A stretch of DNA of 32,097 bases from Planctomycetota bacterium (GCA_029250885.1 JAQXEK010000059.1:1-32097); one strand, 5' to 3'. Counted from the first letter of the stretch, positions 1 to 7,985 are shown. The notes: generated by a model from the sequence alone, not told the origin. A program made the numbers and translations.

Positions 1-862
1 AGGCCTCGCGGCCCGGTGGGCGGCGCAGCAACAGCGACATCTGTCGGTAGGCCTCGGCTTGCTTGGAGAGATCGTCGTAGACGGCCAGGGCGTGCTGGCC
101 GTTGTCCATCCAGTGCTGGCCAATGGCGCAGCCGGCGTAGGGGGCGAGGTACTTGAACGGTGCCGGGTCTGACGCAGGGGCGACCACCACGACGGTGTAC
201 TCCATGGCCCCGTGGGCCTCGAGCACGGCCACGTTCTGAGCCACGGTGGACGCCTTCTGGCCAATGGCCACGTAGACGCACTTCATGCCCTGACCGGCCT
301 GGTTGATGATCGTGTCCATGGCGATCGTCGTCTTGCCGGTCTTACGGTCGCCGATGATCAGCTCGCGCTGGCCACGGCCGATCGGTATGAGCGAGTCAAT
401 GGCCTTGATGCCGGTCTGCATCGGCTCGCTGACGGGCTCGCGCTCCACCACGGAGGGGGCAGGCTGCTCGATGAGCATCAGGTCCTCTTCGGTCGTACCG
501 AGGGGCCCCTTGCCGTCGCGGGGGTTGCCAAGTGCATCGACAACACGGCCAAGAAGCTTAGGTCCGGTGGGAACCGAGATGATTCGGCCGGTGCTCTTCA
601 CGGTGTCGCCTTCGCGAACCTTGGCGGCATCACCAAGGAGCACACAACCAACGTTGTCTTCCTCCAGGGAGAGTGCCACGCCTCGAACTCCACCAGGGAA
701 TTCAAGAAGCTCGTTCATCATGCAGTCGTCGAGGCCCCAAACGCGGGCCACGCCGTCGCCGACGCTGAGGACGGTACCGACGCTCTGCATGTCGGAGTCA
801 CCTTGGTAGGACTCGATTTCCTTCTCGAGGATCGAAGTCACTTCTGCGGGTCGAAGATCCAT
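1..862 (-). CDS. atpA: F1 ATP synthase alpha subunit (partial, cut by window edge)
   Basis: This is the alpha subunit of the catalytic F1 head, which carries the non-catalytic nucleotide sites and alternates with beta in the alpha3beta3 ring. About 287 N-terminal residues are present and the C-terminal part lies beyond position 1. The start is an ATG giving [16 protein letters not shown], a typical alpha N-terminus. The Walker A motif GDRKTGKT is at residues 171-178 (about 329-352), preceded by the conserved stretch [19 protein letters not shown]. It follows atpH after an 86-bp gap, the usual atp order, so gamma, beta and epsilon genes probably lie further left. Identification is secure; only completeness is unknown. 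Confidence 0.97.
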   Translation of the reverse strand, partial: MDLRPAEVTSILEKEIESYQGDSDMQSVGTVLSVGDGVARVWGLDDCMMNELLEFPGGVRGVALSLEEDNVGCVLLGDAAKVREGDTVKSTGRIISVPTGPKLLGRVVDALGNPRDGKGPLGTTEEDLMLIEQPAPSVVEREPVSEPMQTGIKAIDSLIPIGRGQRELIIGDRKTGKTTIAMDTIINQAGQGMKCVYVAIGQKASTVAQNVAVLEAHGAMEYTVVVVAPASDPAPFKYLAPYAGCAIGQHWMDNGQHALAVYDDLSKQAEAYRQMSLLLRRPPGREA

Positions 863-948
863 GTCTATTTACGGGTATGCCACCGGTTGGCGGCGAGTGG
901 GTTGAGTGTGTGCGTTAGCGAAGAAGGCCCTTGATAAGGAGAGCCGAA

Positions 949-1500
949 CTAGTTGGTTGTGGGAAGGGCGGCGTCCATCATGCGGCGCTTCAGATCGTCG
1001 AAACGACCGGCGACGGAGCTGTCCACCATCTTGTTGTCGACAATCACGCGGACACCCGCGATCAGGCCTTCGGACACTTGGTTCTCCAGGCGGACCTGCT
1101 TACCAAGCCGCTCGCCAAGGGCGACGGTCAGCTCTGCAAGCTCTCCGGAGCCCAGGGGGCGTGCGCTCTCTACGGTGCCTTCGACTATGCCCTCTTCCTT
1201 AAGAAGGCGCTGGCGGAAGGCCTCGCCAAGGTTCTGCAGAACCTCGTCACGGCGCTTGTCGAACAGCAGATCGACAAAGTTACGGAAGGTATCGGAGGCG
1301 CCGGCAAGGGCGCCCTCGAGGTAGCCGCGGCGGGTTGCTCGGTCTTTTCCGGGGTGAAAAACAACCTGCATCGCTCCGGGCTGATCGAGAATGGCGGCAA
1401 GCTTCTTGACCTCGCCTTCGATCTGACTGAGCTGGCCGTGACGAGTCGCCAAGCCAAAGAGCGCGTCTACATAACGCGCTGTGACTGGATCGACCTTCAT
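949..1500 (-). CDS. atpH: F1 ATP synthase delta subunit
   Basis: This 183-residue protein is the delta subunit (OSCP), which joins the F1 head to the peripheral b stalk. The N-terminus (VDPVTARYVDALFGLA) matches the conserved helical domain of the family. The C-terminal region (LENQVSEGLIAGVRVIVDNKMVDSSVAGR) matches the signature in which delta subunits read G-G-hydrophobic-R-V-x-D-x-hydrophobic-D-x-S. Length is normal for the family. The ATG shares its A with the TGA stop of atpF (TGATG), indicating translational coupling. Position between atpF and atpA is canonical. Confidence 0.95.
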   Translation of the reverse strand: MKVDPVTARYVDALFGLATRHGQLSQIEGEVKKLAAILDQPGAMQVVFHPGKDRATRRGYLEGALAGASDTFRNFVDLLFDKRRDEVLQNLGEAFRQRLLKEEGIVEGTVESARPLGSGELAELTVALGERLGKQVRLENQVSEGLIAGVRVIVDNKMVDSSVAGRFDDLKRRMMDAALPTTN

Positions 1501-2027
1501 CAGTTGCCTCGGACGCCAGAGACGACTTCGGTAACCAGGCGGCGGTCGTCCTCGGAATCAACGCTGCGGCCCACAATGGCGCCGGCGGCGTTGATGCTGA
1601 GCTCGACAACCTCAGAGCGGATGGCGGAGAGGGCCTTGTCCTGCTCGGAGCGGATGGCAGCTTGCGCGGAGACGACCAAATCCTTGGCCTTCTCCTCGGC
1701 GGCTGTGATGATTTCCGCAGCGCGCTTCTCACCGCGCTCGCGGGCCTCGGCCATCTCCCGTGCGGACTCCGCACGGGCTTCGCCAAGGCTAACCTCGACT
1801 TCGGCACGCACGCGTTCAGCTTCTTCTTTGGCGGTCTCGGCGGCCAAAATGGCCTCCTTTGCATGACCGTCACGCTCTTCGAGCGCCATCACGATCGGGC
1901 CAAGCACGATCTTCCAAATGAATGGGACGGACAGACCGAAGATGATCAGGGTCCAAAGGGCCTGACCAAATGTGTCTGGCGCAAGGGGATCATATCCCCC
2001 ACTGGCTAGAAATGAAGTTAGCTGCAT
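1500..2027 (-). CDS. atpF: F0 ATP synthase b subunit
   Basis: This 175-residue protein is the b subunit of the peripheral stalk. A single N-terminal membrane segment lies at about residues 22-45 (QALWTLIIFGLSVPFIWKI). It is followed by a long, highly charged alanine/glutamate/arginine-rich helix typical of the right-handed coiled coil of b dimers. The C-terminus (AAGAIVGRSVDSEDDRRLV) resembles the delta-binding end. Only one b-type gene is seen in the window, which suggests a homodimeric stalk, although a b' gene elsewhere cannot be excluded. Its stop overlaps the atpH start by one base. Confidence 0.93.
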   Translation of the reverse strand: MQLTSFLASGGYDPLAPDTFGQALWTLIIFGLSVPFIWKIVLGPIVMALEERDGHAKEAILAAETAKEEAERVRAEVEVSLGEARAESAREMAEARERGEKRAAEIITAAEEKAKDLVVSAQAAIRSEQDKALSAIRSEVVELSINAAGAIVGRSVDSEDDRRLVTEVVSGVRGN

Positions 2028-2079
2028 GTGTGGTTCCGGGAAGCCGGGATGTAAGGGTGGTCGGGTAAGTGCTCCCCGG

Positions 2080-2093
2080 CTGGCATCAGCCAG
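2080..2093 (-). repeat. Small inverted repeat in the atpE-atpF gap
   Basis: The 107-bp gap between atpE and atpF contains CTGGC, a four-base loop and GCCAG. The stem is five GC-rich pairs with no T run. Such a hairpin could affect mRNA processing or stability between the abundant c subunit and the less abundant b subunit. That role is a guess, and a stem this short can arise by chance. Confidence 0.3.
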
Positions 2094-2134
2094 GCCGAGG
2101 AGAACTTCTTCCGTCCGTGTCTAGGGTGAAGTCC

Positions 2135-2398
2135 CTAGGCGATCATCGCGACAACAACCGCGAACAGGCAGACACCCTCGATGAGGGCGGAGAGGATAAT
2201 GGAGTTACCGCGGATATCGCTGGTAGCTTCGGGCTGGCGGGCGATGGCTTCGTTGGCAGCGCCACCGATCTTGCCGATGCCGAGACCAGCGCCGATGGCC
2301 GCAAGGCCAGCACCGATACCTGCGTAAACAACGGTACCAGCTTTTGCGGTGGCGATTGCCTCAAGGGCCTCTGGGGACATCTCTTGAATAGGAAGCAT
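2135..2398 (-). CDS. atpE: F0 ATP synthase c subunit
   Basis: This 87-residue proteolipid forms the rotating c ring. The first helix holds the glycine-rich packing motif (GIGAGLAAIGAGLGIG, residues 27-42). The polar loop is ARQPE (53-57), and the second helix carries the ion-binding glutamate E74 in ALIEGV. The residue after E74 is glycine, not the Ser/Thr typical of sodium-binding rings, and no glutamine sits in helix 1 at the usual place, so the ring is predicted to carry protons. The gene has unusually long gaps on both sides (130 and 107 bp), each with a hairpin, in an otherwise tight operon. Confidence 0.97.
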   Translation of the reverse strand: MLPIQEMSPEALEAIATAKAGTVVYAGIGAGLAAIGAGLGIGKIGGAANEAIARQPEATSDIRGNSIILSALIEGVCLFAVVVAMIA

Positions 2399-2449
2399 GA
2401 TTCTCTTCTAAAGGGGGTTGTCAGCAGGAGCTGAGCGTTTGTTGTAGTT

Positions 2450-2468
2450 GTCCTCTTTTAAAAAGGAC
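2450..2468 (-). repeat. Hairpin in the atpB-atpE gap
   Basis: The 130-bp gap upstream of atpE contains GTCCT and AGGAC arms around an A/T-rich centre (GTCCTCTTTTAAAAAGGAC on the plus strand, one internal mismatch). On the mRNA it lies about 50 nt before the atpE start. It may be a stability or processing element linked to the high demand for subunit c. There is no terminator-like T run after it. Confidence 0.4.
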
Positions 2469-2528
2469 GGAAGTTAGGTTTCTCCCGGACAGCAGCGCCA
2501 ACCGGGTGAGTTGTTCCCAATCCGCGAT

Positions 2529-3455
2529 CTAGTGATCGGGGTGCAGGGAGCCTCCGATGAATAGGATCGAGAGGTAAGTAAAGACGTAGGCCTGGAGCAG
2601 TGCGACAAAGGCCTCGATGATCATGATGAAGACGGCGAAGCCAACCGCGAAGGGGCTTGCTGCCCAAGCGACGCTAGTGCCAGCCTGGGAGGCGGCTAGG
2701 AAGATCAAACCAATGAAGGAGAGAACCACCATGTGGCCACCGCTCATGTTTGCGAATAGACGCACCATCAAGGCGAAGGGCTTTGCGAGCACGCCGATGA
2801 GCTCAACGACGAACATCAGCGGCCAGAGCCACCACGGCACCTCAGGAACAAGGTGCTTGATGTAGTTGAATGGCCCCTGGACGATCATTCCACCGGCCAC
2901 CATGATTACGAAAGTAAACAGGGCCAGTCCGAAGGTAGTGGCGATACCAGCGGTCGGGGTTGCCGAGAAGGGAACCAAGCCGACGAGGTTCATGAAGACG
3001 ATAAAGAAGAACAACCCCAGAAAATAGGGGAGAAACTTCCGTCCTGTCCCTGCACCCATAACCGGGTAGACCATGTCATCGCGGATGAACATGCAGAAGC
3101 CAGCGAAGATCTTGCTGAGGGCGTCGCCCTTACCGGTGCGGACATAGTTGGCCACACCGCCCAGCACGATGAAGATCAAGAACACCGACATGACCATGAA
3201 GATCTGCATGTTGGTGAGGATCAGCTGTGCGCCATCGCGGGTCAGATCCATGTCCAGCCCAGCTAGCGCCGCCGGGAGGTCAATGCTTAGAAGCCGCGCG
3301 TGATCTGCACCCGTCACGATTGCGGCCGGAACCAAGTGGCTGAACATCTGCACTACCTGAAAGTCACCTTCTATAACGTGATGCTCCGCCATGGCGAAGT
3401 TCAGGTAGCAGGCGGCCACGATCACGAGGGCGGCGAGTATGGTGCGCAGGTTCAT
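2529..3455 (-). CDS. atpB: F0 ATP synthase a subunit
   Basis: This 308-residue polytopic membrane protein forms the proton half-channels against the c ring. The essential arginine is R232 in the conserved KPFALMVRLFANMSGGHM segment (225-242), and the last helices include EAFVALLQAYVFTYLSILF. The start at 3455 is preferred because it lies five bases after the stop of the upstream gene. A longer in-frame reading would overlap that gene heavily. The first 23 residues (MNLRTILAALVIVAACYLNF) look like an extra hydrophobic or signal-like segment, making the protein longer than the E. coli homologue. Confidence 0.96.
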   Translation of the reverse strand: MNLRTILAALVIVAACYLNFAMAEHHVIEGDFQVVQMFSHLVPAAIVTGADHARLLSIDLPAALAGLDMDLTRDGAQLILTNMQIFMVMSVFLIFIVLGGVANYVRTGKGDALSKIFAGFCMFIRDDMVYPVMGAGTGRKFLPYFLGLFFFIVFMNLVGLVPFSATPTAGIATTFGLALFTFVIMVAGGMIVQGPFNYIKHLVPEVPWWLWPLMFVVELIGVLAKPFALMVRLFANMSGGHMVVLSFIGLIFLAASQAGTSVAWAASPFAVGFAVFIMIIEAFVALLQAYVFTYLSILFIGGSLHPDH

Positions 3456-3460
3456 CGCTA

Positions 3461-3865
3461 TTAGGACTGAGCCGGCTTTTGGGCCGGCGTAGTTGAAGGG
3501 GCAAGGGCGCGGACCGCGTCCACCGTCCCAAAGAGGAGCACGACCAGAGAGATCGTTGCAAAGGTCAAGAGGAAGGCACGCCAGTCGCACTTATCCCCGA
3601 ATTCGGGGACATAGCGCAGGACGACCGCCCCAACCATGACCACCACAAGCTTGACGCCGAAGTCGATCACCGACGCGCTGGACATGCGCTCGGGCCGATG
3701 GGTCATCACGTGGCGCTGATAATAGATTCCCCACCAAGAAACCGCAGCGCCAATCCCATAGCCCACCAGCACGGCGACACCACGCGGGGTCTCCATACCT
3801 AGGTACCAAGCCACAGCTACCGCAACGGGCAGCAGGACCAGGAGGCTAATGAGGGTTCGGGTCAT
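3461..3865 (-). CDS. AtpI-like four-helix membrane protein of the atp operon
   Basis: This 134-residue protein has four hydrophobic segments at about residues 3-22, 29-48, 68-87 and 98-115. That matches the size and topology of ATP synthase protein I (AtpI), a helper implicated in c-ring assembly. It sits exactly where atpI is found, between atpZ and atpB. The ATG overlaps the TGA stop of atpZ by four bases (ATGA), indicating translational coupling. Similarity is judged from topology and position, since I cannot confirm a sequence motif. A lineage-specific membrane protein of the operon is the alternative. Confidence 0.75.
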   Translation of the reverse strand: MTRTLISLLVLLPVAVAVAWYLGMETPRGVAVLVGYGIGAAVSWWGIYYQRHVMTHRPERMSSASVIDFGVKLVVVMVGAVVLRYVPEFGDKCDWRAFLLTFATISLVVLLFGTVDAVRALAPSTTPAQKPAQS

Positions 3866-4161
3866 GAATGGTTTTTCTTGTCCTCTGGATTCGATTCCGT
3901 CGAGGTCTTCGACTTTACCGGTGGACCAGAGGTGGGCAGTTTCTTGACAAGGGAGACAGTGGCCCCAATGAACCCCGCAAAGACCGCAATCAAGAGGCCA
4001 AAGGGTTCCGTGCCCAGCCATTCATCGAGCTTGAAGCCGCCAAAGGCAAAAATACCGATGGTGACCGCGTACTGGATGCCGAAGCCTGCGTGCTTGCTCC
4101 AATCGCCCATGATTGCCTTGCGATCATCCAGGCCAGGGGAACTTTTGGGTTTCCTAGGCAT
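3862..4161 (-). CDS. atpZ: AtpZ/AtpI-family small membrane protein
   Basis: This 99-residue protein has two predicted membrane helices (about 29-46 and 54-74). It carries the family pattern of glycine-rich helix, then LDEWLGTEPFG, then a second helix ending in VKKL. This fits the putative F0F1-ATPase subunit family (ATPase_gene1), whose members with AtpI are proposed to form a magnesium/calcium channel or assist assembly. It is the first gene of the operon, about 126 nt downstream of the predicted transcription start. A later ATG (residue 18) could be the true start. Its stop overlaps the next start as ATGA. Confidence 0.8.
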   Translation of the reverse strand: MPRKPKSSPGLDDRKAIMGDWSKHAGFGIQYAVTIGIFAFGGFKLDEWLGTEPFGLLIAVFAGFIGATVSLVKKLPTSGPPVKSKTSTESNPEDKKNHS

Positions 4162-4293
4162 TGTTTGGAATGGACAGCAGACAAGAGGGGGGAGGCCGCA
4201 CGCACTCCGACTGGAAGTGCACAGGGGTCGAGTTGCTAGTTTTGTAATCCTTCCAAAAGCGCTCGCGCCGTCAGATCTCTTACAAGGGCAAAC

Positions 4294-4321
4294 ATTTTAG
4301 AGCCCCTGAACCCTGCGTCAA
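4294..4321 (-). promoter_or_regulatory. Predicted sigma70-like promoter of the atp operon
   Basis: On the minus strand TTGACG (4321-4316) is followed by a 16-bp spacer and TAAAAT (4299-4294), five of six matches in each hexamer. The predicted start near 4287 gives a leader of about 126 nt before atpZ. Two A-tracts lie upstream (4348-4362). Position and match quality make this the best promoter in the window. Confidence 0.7.
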
Positions 4322-4546
4322 CCTCCCCATCGCAGGAAGCGTGGATCATTTTTGAGATTTTTGCCGGGGCAGCCCCGTGACCTACCGGAGACCTTGCGCG
4401 CCTAGGCCCCCCGATACGAGGTCATTATGTCTCCTGCGCCACCACTCTTAGCATTGTCCTGGACCGGGATGCCGGCAACGCCCCGTACTTTCTGCAGTTA
4501 GGTCAGCATGCCGAGGCCGATGTGGCTAAAATCCTGGCCGATTTTT

Positions 4547-4558
4547 CTGTGCGCACAG
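4547..4558. repeat. 12-bp perfect palindrome upstream of ndk
   Basis: CTGTGCGCACAG reads identically on both strands and ends 57 bp before the ndk start. It could be an operator for a dimeric regulator or simply chance in GC-rich DNA. No second copy was noticed nearby. Confidence 0.35.
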
Positions 4559-4615
4559 CGCGCAGCTCCTAAACCGAATCTCTAGGCCGCAGCGCCTACT
4601 ACCCCTGCAAATACC

Positions 4616-5083
4616 GTGGAACGCACCCTCGTCCTCCTCAAGCCCGACGCCGTCCAGCGTGGCCTCATCGGTCGCATCACCGCCCGCTTTGAGGACAAAG
4701 GCCTCGAAGTCGTCGGCATGAAGATGCGCCACTTCTCCCTCGAGACCATCCAGCAGCACTACGCCGTGCACTCCGAGCGCCCCTTCTATAAGGATCTCGT
4801 TGGCTTTATGACCTCAGGTCCCGTGGTCGCGATTGCCCTTCAAGGCAACAACGCCATCTCCGTAGTGCGAACCGTCGTCGGTCCCACCAACTCCGCCGAA
4901 GCGGCACCGGGCACCATCCGCGGTGACTTCGGCATGAGCTTTAGCCACAACATGATCCACGCCTCGGACAGCCCCGAGGCCTCGGCCACCGAGCTCGCCC
5001 TGTTCTTTAGCGAAGACGGCGACCTTATCGACTGGACGCCCTGCACCCGCGACCAGGTCTACAACGCAGCCGAAGAGCTGTAG
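4616..5083 (+). CDS. ndk: Nucleoside diphosphate kinase
   Basis: This 155-residue enzyme transfers the gamma phosphate between nucleoside triphosphates and diphosphates through a phosphohistidine, balancing cytoplasmic NTP pools. The N-terminus (MERTLVLLKPDAVQRGLIGRI) is diagnostic. The active-site histidine is H115 in HNMIHASDS, and the RTVVGPTNSAEAAPGTIRGDF nucleotide-binding stretch precedes it. The start is GTG: an in-frame stop lies at 4583-4585 and there is no ATG between. It is slightly longer than short bacterial forms, with a C-terminal tail (DWTPCTRDQVYNAAEEL). No clear Shine-Dalgarno sequence is visible. Confidence 0.96.
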   Translation: MERTLVLLKPDAVQRGLIGRITARFEDKGLEVVGMKMRHFSLETIQQHYAVHSERPFYKDLVGFMTSGPVVAIALQGNNAISVVRTVVGPTNSAEAAPGTIRGDFGMSFSHNMIHASDSPEASATELALFFSEDGDLIDWTPCTRDQVYNAAEEL

Positions 5084-5122
5084 CCAGAGGCTGCGCCCCT
5101 TTGGGGGCCTAGCCGAAATGCC

Positions 5123-5164
5123 AAGGAGGGATGGAGTCGCAACTTGGCGGCTCCATCCCTCTTT
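5123..5164 (+). terminator. Hairpin terminator after ndk
   Basis: A 14-bp stem with one G-T wobble pairs 5123-5136 with 5151-5164 (core GAGGGATGGAG / CTCCATCCCTC) around a 14-base loop. The 3' arm ends in TTT. It lies 40 bp after the ndk stop and 18 bp before the next gene, so it probably separates the two transcripts or attenuates read-through. The T run is short, so efficiency is uncertain. Confidence 0.65.
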
Positions 5165-5182
5165 CCGTATCATCTACACCTT

Positions 5183-6745
5183 ATGAGCAACGACGAGACT
5201 CCCACCAAGCTGGCCTCCCTCAGCGCACACCAGCTTGGGGAGCTCAGGGCCGAGCTTCAGGCGTACTTCGCGGAATCCGTGCTGGTGGACTTGGCGACCT
5301 TGCCGCCCTGTGACATGTTGCTGGTCTTCGCGGATGGCCTCGACGAGGACAAGAAGCCCTTCGGCCCAATCCGCAGGTTGCGAATCTCCGCAAGTCCCGA
5401 CGCGCCGCGAATCCACGTGCAACACGAGCCCGTCGAGCGTCACAAGGGTCCCGTTGGACCCTTCTGCCAGCGCACGCACCAAGAGCTCGTTGGCCCCAAG
5501 ACACGCCTGGCGCGCATCGACCAACCAAAGGCAGATCGCGTCCTTCGGCTGAACTTTAAGGGCACTCCTTCGGGCAAGCCCTTTGGGCTGATGCTGGAGC
5601 TCTTTGGCCGCCGTGCGAACCTCGCCTTTGTAGATGGTAACGACTGCATCCTAGCGATGCTGAGCACCCCCACTGGCAAGTCCGCCGAGCGCCTTGCCCT
5701 GGGCAAGACATGGGAGCCCCCTCCAGGTGGAGCGGGCGCCCAATCCCCGGATATTACGGGCTTGCAGCAGTATAGCGTCGCCGCCGGCGATCCCCCCGAG
5801 CGCAAGTGGCCCGTGAATGCCCCCATGTCTTGGATCGTAGAGTCCCTGCTTGGCGGCTCGGCAGAGCAGCAGCGCTGGGACCGCGAACGGCGCGACCTCC
5901 TACGCAGATTGGACCGCCGAATCAAGCGTGCCCAGAAGGCCATCAAGGGCCTTGAAGCCCGGCGCACAGCTGCCGCCACCGCCGAACGAGTGCGCATGGA
6001 TGGCGACCTGTTAAAGTCCTCCTTGCATAGCTGCAAGCGAGGCGACACATCGGTCGAACTCGAGGACTGGTTCGAGGGTGGCACGCGCAAGATCGCTTTG
6101 GATCCAGCGCGATCGCCCAAGCAGAACCTCGACCGCCTGTACTCGCGCTACAAAAAACTACTACGCGGACTCGCGGGCATGGAGGAGGAAGAGGCGCGCG
6201 CCAACAGCAAGCTCGAGACCCTCACCGCTATCCGCGAGAAGGCCGCCGACGAGACCCTCGACCCCGCCGTCACCGAAGCGGAGGCGGTCGCCGCAGGTGA
6301 GCTCGAAGCCGCCCAGGACATTGCGCCCAAGTCGGGCCGTGAAAAGGAGAAGGTCGCGCGCCTTCCCTACCGTATCTTCCAGGGTAAATGCGGCGCCGAG
6401 ATCCGTGTGGGCCGCAGCGCCCGGGACAACGATGCCCTCTCGATCCACCACTGTCGCGGCAATGACCTCTGGCTGCACACCGCCGACTCCCCCGGCAGCC
6501 ATGTGGTCATCTCCCTAGCCGGCCGTAAAGATGCCGCAGAAGAAGACCTGCTGGACGCCGCCTGCCTCGCTTTGTACTTCTCGCCTCAGCGCGGCGCCTC
6601 CAAAGCCAACATTCACATAGCCCGCGGCAAGGAAGTCCACAAACCCAGGGGCGCAAAGCCCGGACTGGTCACCCTCTCCGGGGGCCGCACCATGCACCTG
6701 CGCAGGGACGAGAGGCGCCTCGAACGCCTGCTTAAAGGCAAGTAG
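5183..6745 (+). CDS. rqcH: NFACT-family ribosome quality control protein (RqcH-like)
   Basis: This 520-residue protein belongs to the NFACT (Rqc2/RqcH, FbpA) family, which binds stalled large ribosomal subunits and in bacteria directs C-terminal alanine tailing. The N-terminal NFACT-N domain keeps the conserved Asp-Arg pair (D118-R119 in KADRVLRLNF). A long coiled-coil middle region (about 230-395) contains GDLLKSSLHS and the LDPARSPKQNLDRLYSRYKK pattern of the family. The C-terminal NFACT-R domain (about 400-520) has NDLWLHTADSPGSHVVIS and KPRGAKPGLV. The start at 5183 avoids the terminator stem; an upstream in-frame start at 5144 falls inside its loop. Full length argues for the RqcH type, not a lone NFACT-R protein. 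Confidence 0.85.
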   Translation: MSNDETPTKLASLSAHQLGELRAELQAYFAESVLVDLATLPPCDMLLVFADGLDEDKKPFGPIRRLRISASPDAPRIHVQHEPVERHKGPVGPFCQRTHQELVGPKTRLARIDQPKADRVLRLNFKGTPSGKPFGLMLELFGRRANLAFVDGNDCILAMLSTPTGKSAERLALGKTWEPPPGGAGAQSPDITGLQQYSVAAGDPPERKWPVNAPMSWIVESLLGGSAEQQRWDRERRDLLRRLDRRIKRAQKAIKGLEARRTAAATAERVRMDGDLLKSSLHSCKRGDTSVELEDWFEGGTRKIALDPARSPKQNLDRLYSRYKKLLRGLAGMEEEEARANSKLETLTAIREKAADETLDPAVTEAEAVAAGELEAAQDIAPKSGREKEKVARLPYRIFQGKCGAEIRVGRSARDNDALSIHHCRGNDLWLHTADSPGSHVVISLAGRKDAAEEDLLDAACLALYFSPQRGASKANIHIARGKEVHKPRGAKPGLVTLSGGRTMHLRRDERRLERLLKGK

Positions 6746-6842
6746 CCCTGGACCTATGCGAAACTCCTCGAGCTAAGCTGAGTATTGCTTCCAGCCCATT
6801 GCAACCGACAGATCCCGCGATTCGTACGCATTGCAGGATCCC

Positions 6843-6860
6843 GGCGCTAAGATAAGCGCC
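6843..6860 (+). repeat. Small hairpin upstream of the TPR lipoprotein
   Basis: GGCGCT and AGCGCC form a perfect 6-bp stem with loop AAGATA. It ends 27 bp before the next start codon, so it would sit in the 5' leader or over the promoter. It has no T run and no clear role. Confidence 0.3.
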
Positions 6861-6887
6861 TCCACCCCCCGCCCCCAACTGCCCCGC

Positions 6888-7922
6888 ATGTTTACAAACA
6901 CACTCTTTAAGCTTGGTCTCTTGGCGACAGCCCTGTTGGCCGCGGCCAGTTGCAGCTCCGGGCCCGAAGAGCAGGACCCCGAGAAGCTCTTTGAACTCTT
7001 CCGAGAGACGGCCTTCTACCATTGGCAGAACGAGGACCTACCGCGCACCGAGCAGCAGCTGCTGCGCGCCCTCGAGATCCATCCCGAAGACAAGTCCTGT
7101 AACCTGATCCTTGGGAACATTGGGATCAAGCGCGGCGGCACCAAGGACCTCCTGAAGGCCGAGCAGGTCTTTCGGAACATCGAGGATCAAGAGGACTTCC
7201 GCACAGACCTCGGCCTAGCCGAGGTCCTCGAGCGACTGGGGGTCATCTACCTAGAGTCTGCAGCCGCCATTGACACGGGCAAGCGCACGACGGCTGCGGA
7301 AGACCCCGCAGCGCGAGTCGCCGAGCTCCGCCAAATGTCCAAGGACGCATGGATCGAGTCTCGCTCTCGCTACCAAGAAGTCCTTGCCGCTAAGCCCTCC
7401 CAAGCCAAGGCCGTGAACGGCATGCAGCGCGTCTTTGCTTTGGAAGGCAACTATGAAGCCAGCCTGCTTTGGACGAGCGAGCTGCTCAAGATGATCGATA
7501 CCGACATCATCTACTTCCAGGCCAAGATGGAGCAGCCAGGCATCACGGAGAGCGAAGAGGCGGATCTGCGTCTACGGATGGCAAACACCTTCGACCTCGC
7601 TGAGCGCTCCCACATGTTGGCCGCTACGATGCTCCACGAAATGGGGCGATCCGAGGACGCCCTCGAGCATCTGACCGCAGCTGCGGATATCGTGCCACGC
7701 TCGGCCGACGTTTGGTCCCACCGGGCCCAGATCCTGCTTGACCTAGACCTGTACCAGGCCAGCATCGAAGCCACGGACCAGTTCCTACGCCTCTCCACAG
7801 AGGACTTTGATCATCCCGATATCCAAGCCGGCTACGATCTAAAGTCTCGCGCCCAGGAAGCCCTGGACAATGCGAACTTCGAGGCAACCCTTAGGGAGTT
7901 AGGCAGGACGACCGGCGGTTAA
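6888..7922 (+). CDS. TPR-repeat lipoprotein
   Basis: This 344-residue protein starts with a lipoprotein signal peptide (MFTNTLFKLGLLATALLAAASC) whose lipobox cysteine is C22, so it should be membrane-anchored outside the cytoplasm. The mature part is rich in TPR-like helical pairs. Two clear ones are at about residues 33-65 (EDLPRTEQQLLRALEIHPED) and 246-300 (MGRSEDALEHLTAAADIVP). TPR proteins mediate protein-protein contacts; no enzymatic motif is seen. The start was chosen because it puts the signal peptide at the N-terminus; a longer in-frame reading adds 19 unlike residues. It stands alone, transcribed toward a shared hairpin with the GH20 gene. Its specific role is unknown. Confidence 0.85.
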   Translation: MFTNTLFKLGLLATALLAAASCSSGPEEQDPEKLFELFRETAFYHWQNEDLPRTEQQLLRALEIHPEDKSCNLILGNIGIKRGGTKDLLKAEQVFRNIEDQEDFRTDLGLAEVLERLGVIYLESAAAIDTGKRTTAAEDPAARVAELRQMSKDAWIESRSRYQEVLAAKPSQAKAVNGMQRVFALEGNYEASLLWTSELLKMIDTDIIYFQAKMEQPGITESEEADLRLRMANTFDLAERSHMLAATMLHEMGRSEDALEHLTAAADIVPRSADVWSHRAQILLDLDLYQASIEATDQFLRLSTEDFDHPDIQAGYDLKSRAQEALDNANFEATLRELGRTTGG

Positions 7923-7944
7923 CTTCCCCCAGCAGTGGTAGTAC

Positions 7945-7985
7945 AAGCGCGCGCCCCGGGGCCTTTAGCCCTGGGGCGCGCGCTT
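7945..7985. terminator. Strong bidirectional terminator hairpin
   Basis: An 18-bp stem with one G-T wobble pairs 7945-7962 with 7968-7985 (arms begin AAGCGCGCGCCCC and end GGGGCGCGCGCTT) around the loop CTTTA. It lies midway between two convergent genes, 22 bp after the lipoprotein stop and 18 bp after the GH20 stop, so it can end transcription from both sides. Confidence 0.85.

Larger units (their letters stand above)
4162..4615. other. Divergent intergenic region between atp operon and ndk
   Basis: This 454-bp stretch holds the atp promoter, a CGGGG/CCCCG hairpin (4365-4377) and a perfect 12-bp palindrome CTGTGCGCACAG (4547-4558). It also contains a coding-like open stretch without a start codon (4381-4572, plus strand). 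No RNA gene or intact protein gene is recognised. The ndk promoter must lie here but I see no convincing hexamers for it. Confidence 0.6.

Noticed and set aside
212..934. Long plus-strand open frame opposite atpA
   Set aside because: It lies antisense to a clearly identified alpha subunit; such frames are expected in GC-rich coding DNA and the translation has no family features.
2135..2398. Sodium-binding c ring
   Set aside because: The residue after the key glutamate is glycine and the helix-1 glutamine is missing, so sodium ligands are not present.
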